From: Carettochelys insculpta
Lineage: Eukaryota > Chordata > Testudines > Carettochelyidae
Assembly (NCBI RefSeq): GCF_033958435.1
Contig: NC_134161.1
Coordinates: 7,130,001 to 7,194,000, forward strand
Length of the DNA: 64,000 bases
Direction: 5' to 3'
This document shows positions 58,911-64,000 of the stretch, piece by piece. Position numbers and translations under genes: made by a program. The notes beneath the pieces were generated by a model. The model was not told the DNA's origin. It saw nothing but the letters and a program-made list of their open reading frames with translations, and ran no database searches. Numbering within the stretch: position 1 is the stretch's first letter; every line of letters starts with the position of its first letter.

Positions 58911-59618
58911 TGTTATCTGTCAAATTCCGACGCGGTGAAAGAAATCCATTCCAGGGCCACATGCAGTCAGCACGTTGAAGTCACATGCCCTCCGCAAGAC
59001 AGTCTATCCTGTGCACTTGTTATGTGGAGCACTTGGATTCAGAGGGAAAAAAGCCCCCAGGTGAGTCGCCACCCTGCTTTTCTGGGTACTTCACCAGCTG
59101 CTTAGTTGTGAGCTTGACATCTGTCACCTTATGCCCCAAGACCCATCGCCCTGTGAGCACAAACACAGCTGTGCCAGGACCACAAAAGCAACACCCTTGT
59201 GCAAATCTCTCTCCCAAACTGCTGCTCAAAGGAGCAAAGGTGGATGGCGAGGGACTCACGGAGATGTTCCCCCATCCCCAGCTGCTGTCGGCGATCACTC
59301 CCTGTGTGACACAACAAAGAACCAACACACTCATCACATCAGTGCACAGGGGCTGAAGGGCATCATGAGATATCCCAGCAAACATGGAAAAGGTTTAGTG
59401 AGACAACAAGCTACCATGACCTCAGTGCCTTTCTCATGTCCCTTTGCATACTTTGAGACTAACCTGCCTCTATCCTGCCTGACCCAGCATTTCCATCAAC
59501 TGGCATCTCCCCGCCCTGACTTCTTTGAAAGCTCTGAGCCAGGTGGCAGGATGCTGCAAGCATCACAAGGCAAGGTCCAGCTCTTACCCTCCTAAGCTGT
59601 GTCACCTGAGCTCCTCTC

Positions 59619-59643
59619 CCTCCTCCTCCTCCTCCTCCTCCTC
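59619..59643 (+). repeat. (CCT)n microsatellite
   Basis: About eight uninterrupted units are seen directly. Confidence 0.95.
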
Positions 59644-59949
59644 TGTGTTCCCTCTCCATACAGTGCGTTACCCCATAAATAATCTCTCTGCCTTGAGACA
59701 GCTCACTTACTGCCATGCTCAAGCAGACAGCTGAAGCGATGGGATATGATCTCTAGGACTGCATTAGAGATTGTGGCAGGGACAGAGACTGTAAAGAATC
59801 TCCCAGTCACTTTGGCTGGGGTATTTCCATGATGAATTGGCCCCTAATGGCTCTCTTGATGCGAGGTAGCGAGCAGGGAACATCAGCTTCCTGCTACAGC
59901 TGTAAATCAGGCTCTTTGCAAGGAAAGGACTTGTGCAGAGGGAGGACTG

Positions 59950-59968
59950 AATAAATAAATAAATAAAG
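59950..59968 (+). repeat. (AATA)n microsatellite
   Basis: About four and a half ATAA units are seen directly. Confidence 0.9.
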
Positions 59969-60029
59969 CCAAGCCAATCTCCAGCAGCGAGTGTGGGCAG
60001 TTGGGATTGTGATGAAGTGATGAGTGTGA

Positions 60030-60395
60030 GGGCTTTATTCCCCTTCAGTGCCTCAGTTTCCCTCGACACACAGTCTAGGTGGTGAGGGGAGTTTCAGCAT
60101 GATGACGCCTCACACATAGGAAATAGCCCTCCCTGCTCTTTGTAACCTAGGCCACCAGGTGACTCCTTTCTTCCCTGCAAACAGGACAAAGGAGGGGCTT
60201 GGCTGGTTGGAATTGGAACTGGGCTGTTGAGTGTGGCAGACTCGTCTGGCTGGAGAGGGACAAAGGAGGGTTCGGGCCCCAGCTCAGTGACCCTCTCTGG
60301 ACCCCTCTCCACAAGATGGATTGTACTGGTGGCTTCTGGTTCCTGTGCTGACAAGTCTGTTCTATGCTGTGTCCCTGTCGCCCCGTAACCCTCCT
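60030..60395 (-). repeat. Dispersed repeat, LTR-like, copy 2 of 2
   Basis: The reverse complement aligns with 218-605. It contains cacagcatagaacagacttg, gtcagcacagg, ctccagccagac, cagcccagttccaattccaa, ctgaaactccc and gaaactgaggcactgaagg in the same order, then ggaataaagccc. The aataaa after the shared block would suit an LTR polyadenylation signal in this orientation. The 179-codon minus frame (60094-60633) covers it and is not a host gene. Confidence 0.55.
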
Positions 60396-61830
60396 GTTCT
60401 CCCTGCTGAGTGAGAGTCACCTCTGCCTGCAGACGAGGGTGCCAGGCCTGTGACAGGGACAACAGAAGGTTCGGGGAGATTTGGAAAGGGGAGAGGGAGC
60501 CTTCACTTTGCAGTGCAGAGAGAGGAGGAGGGGACAACGGGCAAAGCAAGCCAGAGGAAGAGGAGAGGCACTGAAGGTGGGATGAAGGAAAGAGGAGCTC
60601 CAGCATGAGGGAGATGGGGGTGACAAGCTCCATTCCTCAGGGCTTTCCTCCCACAAGCATAAATCTCATCCGGCCAGGAGACAAACGTGTCTCAGCAGCC
60701 AGTTCCAGAGAGCGGAACGAACACGGGTGTGAAAGGTCATCAGATTTCACCCTCTTCACACCCAGCGCCAGGCGCGCTGCTCCCTCGCACCTCCTCTGAC
60801 GGACGCACCGAGCCGTGTGGGCCTGTACAAACCGCCACCGCGACCCAGCAGAGAGGGGGAGGACAAAGAACATGCTGCCTGCAGCAGGCATCGGTTGGGT
60901 GAGTGCATGCCCAGCTGGGAGGTGACCGGATCAGAGCCAGCGCAGCATAGGCCAGGAGGGAAGAGGAAAGAGAGCAGAGGAGTGTGAGATGCATACTAGC
61001 CGGCAGGGCCAAGAGGGAGAAAGGCCAGGAACGTGAGGGAAAAGAGACGGGTAGAGAGAGGGAGGCTGGCTCCTGCTTTCTGCCATTTCCCCCTTCACCT
61101 GCGTCTCTCTCACCACACCTTCAGCCTTCGGCTTTCCTCTTCTCGCCTCCTCTGCCTCTGTGGTCCTAGCAAAAGCAGCTGTGGCTCCTGGCCCTTGCTA
61201 TGCCTGGTCCTTGCCCTTATCAACCTCACTTGCCAGAAGCTGCACACTCAGGGGCATCTTTATGCACATGCTGAGCGCTGCCATTCAGCTGCCTGCCTGG
61301 ATCAGCCTGGGAGTGTGAGCAGTGGGGCTCAGCTGAGCTGAAGCTCCTTCTCTCCCTCTCTGTAAGGGGGATGCTGTGGGTTTGGGCTCAGGTGCACAGC
61401 ACAGCCTGGTAAGGAGGTCCCAGGAGAGAATGAGTGGAGGCTGTGGGTCAGTACTGGGGTGCACTGGAAGAGCTGTAGGGACCCAGAGGTTGTGGCAGGG
61501 CCTAGGGACCCAGGCTGGTGCGTGGGCTGGACTTGGGAGGGGGAGTGGGAGGGGGAATCAGACTTGGACTGAAGAACTTTTGCAAATTAAGAATGCAAAG
61601 CCCTGGGTCCATGTAACGCTCGAATGGCCTCAAACTCCCCCCAGAAGTTTGCACACAGCATTTGGCAGTTAGGCAAGTCACGGGCAGCCCAACTGGGCTA
61701 AACAAACAACTCAGCCTTATCTGAGTGGCTAACAGCTGCTGGGAGCTCTTGGTTCCTGCTGGAAACAGAATTAATGGGAACAATTAGCAGTAAGGATGAA
61801 AGCAAAAAAAAAAATGTGTTTTTTTGGTGC
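60396..61830. other. No supported gene
   Basis: Purine-rich sequence (60470-60620 and 60940-61060) and GC-rich parts are present. No exon or named repeat was recognised up to the retrotransposon boundary. Confidence 0.4.
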
Positions 61831-62249
61831 TGTGATGGGGTTCAGGGGTCCCCCTGCACTGCACCCCGTCCGCTGGCAGGAGAGACTCTCACTCAGCAGG
61901 TACAACAGCAGGTTTATTAGGCAACAGATGTCCAGTTTCTCACAGAAGCAACAGCATAGCAGCCAGAGACAGTTCTTCCAACCCGTCCTGGGGGGAAGAC
62001 CCCGAGGGGTGCCCCTCTGGAGTGTAGCTTCCCCCTCCTCAGGCTGGCTGCCTTCCAGCTCTCCCTTTTCCTCGCCTCTAACTCCCGCCCCCGATTCAAA
62101 AACCCCAGCTCAGCTCCTCCCTGCTCTTTGTTCAGGCAGAGGTGTTATCTGCCAGTTGTAGCCCCAGGGTCATCCTTAGCCACTGGGAGCTGCTGCTTGC
62201 CTCGGACATCCAGCCTGACTCACACATGCACTCCCCCCACTCCATCACA
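61831..62249 (-). repeat. 3' LTR of the Gypsy element, 419 bp
   Basis: The LTR ends are perfect 8-bp inverted repeats, TGTGATGG and CCATCACA, with canonical TG..CA termini. A minus-strand AATAAA (plus strand tttatt near 61914-61919) in the distal part fits the R-region polyadenylation signal. No TATA box was identified with confidence. Confidence 0.9.
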
Positions 62250-62264
62250 TCTCTCCCCCCTTCC
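62250..62264 (-). other. Polypurine tract
   Basis: The minus strand reads ggaaggggggagaga immediately inside the LTR, the usual primer site for plus-strand DNA synthesis in LTR retrotransposons. Confidence 0.85.
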
Positions 62265-62286
62265 AGACCGCACTGAGCGGGGTCAC

Positions 62287-64000
62287 TTAGCCAGTGACCC
62301 GGGGAAGTTCGGGGCCCTCCCTGCGTGACAGGGCATCGGCTATGGTGTTGTTGTTCCCCTTGACGTGGACCACCTCCATGTCGTAGTCCTGCAGGAGCAG
62401 ACTCCACCGCAGGAGCTTGGCGTTGGCCCCTTTCATGTGATGTAGCCAGGTCAGGGGTGAGTGATCGGTGTACACGGTGAAACGCCGTCCAAACAGGTAC
62501 GGCTGCAGCTTCCCCAGCGCCCACACCATGGCCAGACATTCCTTCTCTATGGCCGCGTAGCTCTGCTCCCGGGGCAGCAGCTTCTTACTCAGGTACACGA
62601 TGGGGTGTTTCTCCCCTTTGTCATTCACCTGCATTAGCACCGCCCCCAGCCCCACGTCTGAGGCATCGGTGAACACCAGGAAGGGCTTGTTGAAGTCTGG
62701 ATTTGCCAGCACTGGGGCCCTGACCAGAGCCTCCTTCAGCGCGCAGAGGGCCTCTTGGCACTGCTCGGTCCAGACCACCTTGTCAGGCTTTCCCTTTTTA
62801 CACAGCTCCGTGAGGGGGGCTGCGATGGAGCTAAAGTGGGGCACAAACCTCCGGTAGTACCCCGCCATCCCAATGAAGGCCTGGACCTGCTTCTTAGTCT
62901 GGGGTGTTGGCCAATCTCTGACAGCCTCCACTTTAGCTGGCTCTGGCTTTAAGCAGCCGCTGCCCACCTTGTGGCCCAGGTAGGTCACCTCAGCCATTCC
63001 CACCTTGCACTTCCCTGCCTTGATAGTCAGACCAGCCTTCTGGAGTCGGTCCAGCACCTGCTTGACTTGGGACACATGGTCCTCCCACCTCTGGCTGAAG
63101 ATGCAAATGTCGTCCATGTAAGCCAGGGCAAAGCTCTCCATCCCTTTCAGTAGCTGGTCCACCAGACGCTGGAAGGTAGCGGGTGCCCCCTTGAGGCCAA
63201 AGGGCAGGACCAGGAACTCGTAGAGCCCCACAGGGGTGATGAAAGCCGACTTCAGCCGGGCATCTTGGTCTAATGGCACTTGCCAGTACCCCTTGGTGAG
63301 GTCTATGGTGGTGAGGTAACGGGCTCCCCCCAGCTTGTCTAAAAGGTCATCAGGCCTGGGCATGGGGTAGGCGTCCGAGACAGTGATGGCGTTGAGCTTG
63401 CGATAGTCCACACAAAACCGAACAGACCCATCTTTTTTAGGGACTAACACCACGGGAGAGGCCCAGGGGCTGGACGAGGGTTGGATCACCCCCAGAGCCA
63501 GCATGTCTTCAACCTCCCGCTCTATGTCCTGAGCCGTCCTCCCTGTGGCTCTGAACGGCACACACTTGATAGGGGCGTGGGTGCCTGTCTCTATCCGGTG
63601 GACAGCCAGGTCAGTGCGTCCGGGCGTGTCCGAGAACAGCTGTTGATGCGAATGCAGCACCTCCTTGATCTCCGTCTGCTGGGCAGGGGTCAGCTGGTCT
63701 GAGAGGGGAATAGACTCCAGCAAGGAGCCGGCTCCAGTCCTTGTGAGTAAATCCACCAAGGGATCATCCCCCTGCCCCTCCCAGTGTCTGCACACGGCCA
63801 GCACCAAGTTCTGTCTGTCCCAGTAAGGTTTCATCATGTTCACATGATAGACCCGGTGGCTGTGGGTCCGGTTCGACAGTTCCACCACGTAATTCACGTC
63901 ATTTAGCTGTTTGACGACCTTGAAGGGCCCATCCCAGGCCGCTTGCAGCTTGTTTCGCCGCACAGGTATAAGGACCATCACTTGATCCCCGGTGGCATAG
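62287..64000 (-). CDS. Gypsy-like pol: integrase C-terminus, reverse transcriptase, RNase H (5'-partial)
   Basis: An uninterrupted frame that enters from the right edge (YATGDQV precedes the first in-window Met at 63981) and ends with a stop at 62287. Numbering from that Met, residues 1-52 are the integrase C-terminal module (DGPFKV at 17-22, the GPY/F motif). The RT spans about 97-375 with VDYRKLN (191-197), TTIDL (224-228), FGLKGAPATFQRL (261-273) and the catalytic YMDD (288-291). The RNase H spans about 430-555 with TDAS (438-441), an ECLAMV glutamate (481), YTDHSPL (504-510) and ADALSR (548-553). All catalytic residues are present and there is no frameshift, so this copy is young and may be competent. 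Upstream domains are not visible. Confidence 0.95.
   Translation of the reverse strand, partial: YATGDQVMVLIPVRRNKLQAAWDGPFKVVKQLNDVNYVVELSNRTHSHRVYHVNMMKPYWDRQNLVLAVCRHWEGQGDDPLVDLLTRTGAGSLLESIPLSDQLTPAQQTEIKEVLHSHQQLFSDTPGRTDLAVHRIETGTHAPIKCVPFRATGRTAQDIEREVEDMLALGVIQPSSSPWASPVVLVPKKDGSVRFCVDYRKLNAITVSDAYPMPRPDDLLDKLGGARYLTTIDLTKGYWQVPLDQDARLKSAFITPVGLYEFLVLPFGLKGAPATFQRLVDQLLKGMESFALAYMDDICIFSQRWEDHVSQVKQVLDRLQKAGLTIKAGKCKVGMAEVTYLGHKVGSGCLKPEPAKVEAVRDWPTPQTKKQVQAFIGMAGYYRRFVPHFSSIAAPLTELCKKGKPDKVVWTEQCQEALCALKEALVRAPVLANPDFNKPFLVFTDASDVGLGAVLMQVNDKGEKHPIVYLSKKLLPREQSYAAIEKECLAMVWALGKLQPYLFGRRFTVYTDHSPLTWLHHMKGANAKLLRWSLLLQDYDMEVVHVKGNNNTIADALSRREGPELPRVTG

Larger units (their letters stand above)
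58911..60029. other. No supported gene; two simple repeats
   Basis: (CCT)n lies at 59619-59643 and (AATA)n at 59950-59968. The frames at 59020-59595 overlap on both strands with no Ig or other domain, so I do not accept them as the missing receptor exons. Confidence 0.45.
61831..64000 (-). mobile_element. Gmr1-type Ty3/Gypsy LTR retrotransposon, 3' half
   Basis: Reading on the minus strand from the right edge, the order is integrase C-terminus, reverse transcriptase, RNase H, stop, polypurine tract and 3' LTR. Nothing lies between RNase H and the LTR, so integrase precedes RT. Typical Gypsy elements have integrase last. The Gmr1 group of deuterostome Gypsy-like elements is the known exception. 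The gag, protease, integrase core and 5' LTR are outside the window. The five bases ggtgc (61826-61830) beside the LTR are the candidate target duplication, to be matched beyond the window. Confidence 0.88.

Noticed and set aside
59020..59595. Possible Ig-domain exon upstream of the transmembrane exon
   Set aside because: Neither strand shows the Cys-Trp-Tyr-Cys pattern of an Ig fold, and no phase-1 splice pair fits.
60094..60633. 179-codon minus-strand frame
   Set aside because: More than half of it falls in a dispersed repeat whose other copy (218-605) encodes a similar accidental peptide.
1..64000. CRISPR arrays, prophage or bacterial operons
   Set aside because: There are no regularly spaced repeats, ribosome-binding sites or prokaryotic genes. 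All repeats are explained by vertebrate mobile elements and microsatellites.

Overview
The window looks like nuclear DNA of a sauropsid, most likely a turtle. The evidence is the repeat content: CR1 LINE 3' ends, an RTE-type LINE ending in a GAT microsatellite, MIR/CORE-SINE-type pieces, a small hAT MITE family, a family of foldback elements flanked by 10-13 bp target duplications, and a vertebrate Ty3/Gypsy element. The host gene present is spliced, with GT-AG introns. There is no operon structure, no bacterial gene and no tRNA or rRNA that I can recognise. Species assignment is inference from repeats only.

Layout. Bases 1-40275 contain no host exon I can support. They hold CR1 fragments (1-217, 6395-6490, 12535-12745, 19537-20075, 20165-20305), MIR-like SINE pieces, five of the eight hAT MITE copies, five of the seven foldback elements, a decayed RTE-type LINE (16940-18205), and long single-copy-looking sequence that includes a few AT-rich blocks possibly under constraint. 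Bases 40276-54388 hold four minus-strand exons that join in frame. They encode the transmembrane segment and whole cytoplasmic tail of a type I membrane receptor that looks like the nectin/PVR immunoglobulin family. The tail carries a proline-rich SH3-type site, a YxxM site and two ITIM-type tyrosines, and it ends without the PDZ ligand of classical nectins. The Ig-domain exons are not visible and should lie at higher coordinates, within or beyond the window. Bases 54389-61830 are repeats and introns or flank. Bases 61831-64000 are the 3' half of a Ty3/Gypsy-like retrotransposon on the minus strand: a 419-bp LTR, a polypurine tract, then an intact pol frame in which the integrase C-terminus lies upstream of reverse transcriptase and RNase H. 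That is the Gmr1-type (Ty1/copia-like) gene order.

The most unusual signal is the foldback family. All seven copies found are head-to-head inverted duplications. Most share one asymmetric end of about 30 nt, and five are bounded by 10-13 bp duplications of target sequence. One arm carries a hammerhead-ribozyme-like core (CTGATGA, a 5-bp stem II, GAAA). This combination fits nonautonomous Penelope-like retroelements better than any DNA transposon. One copy also carries a 39-bp exact inverted copy of sequence 0.85 kb away.
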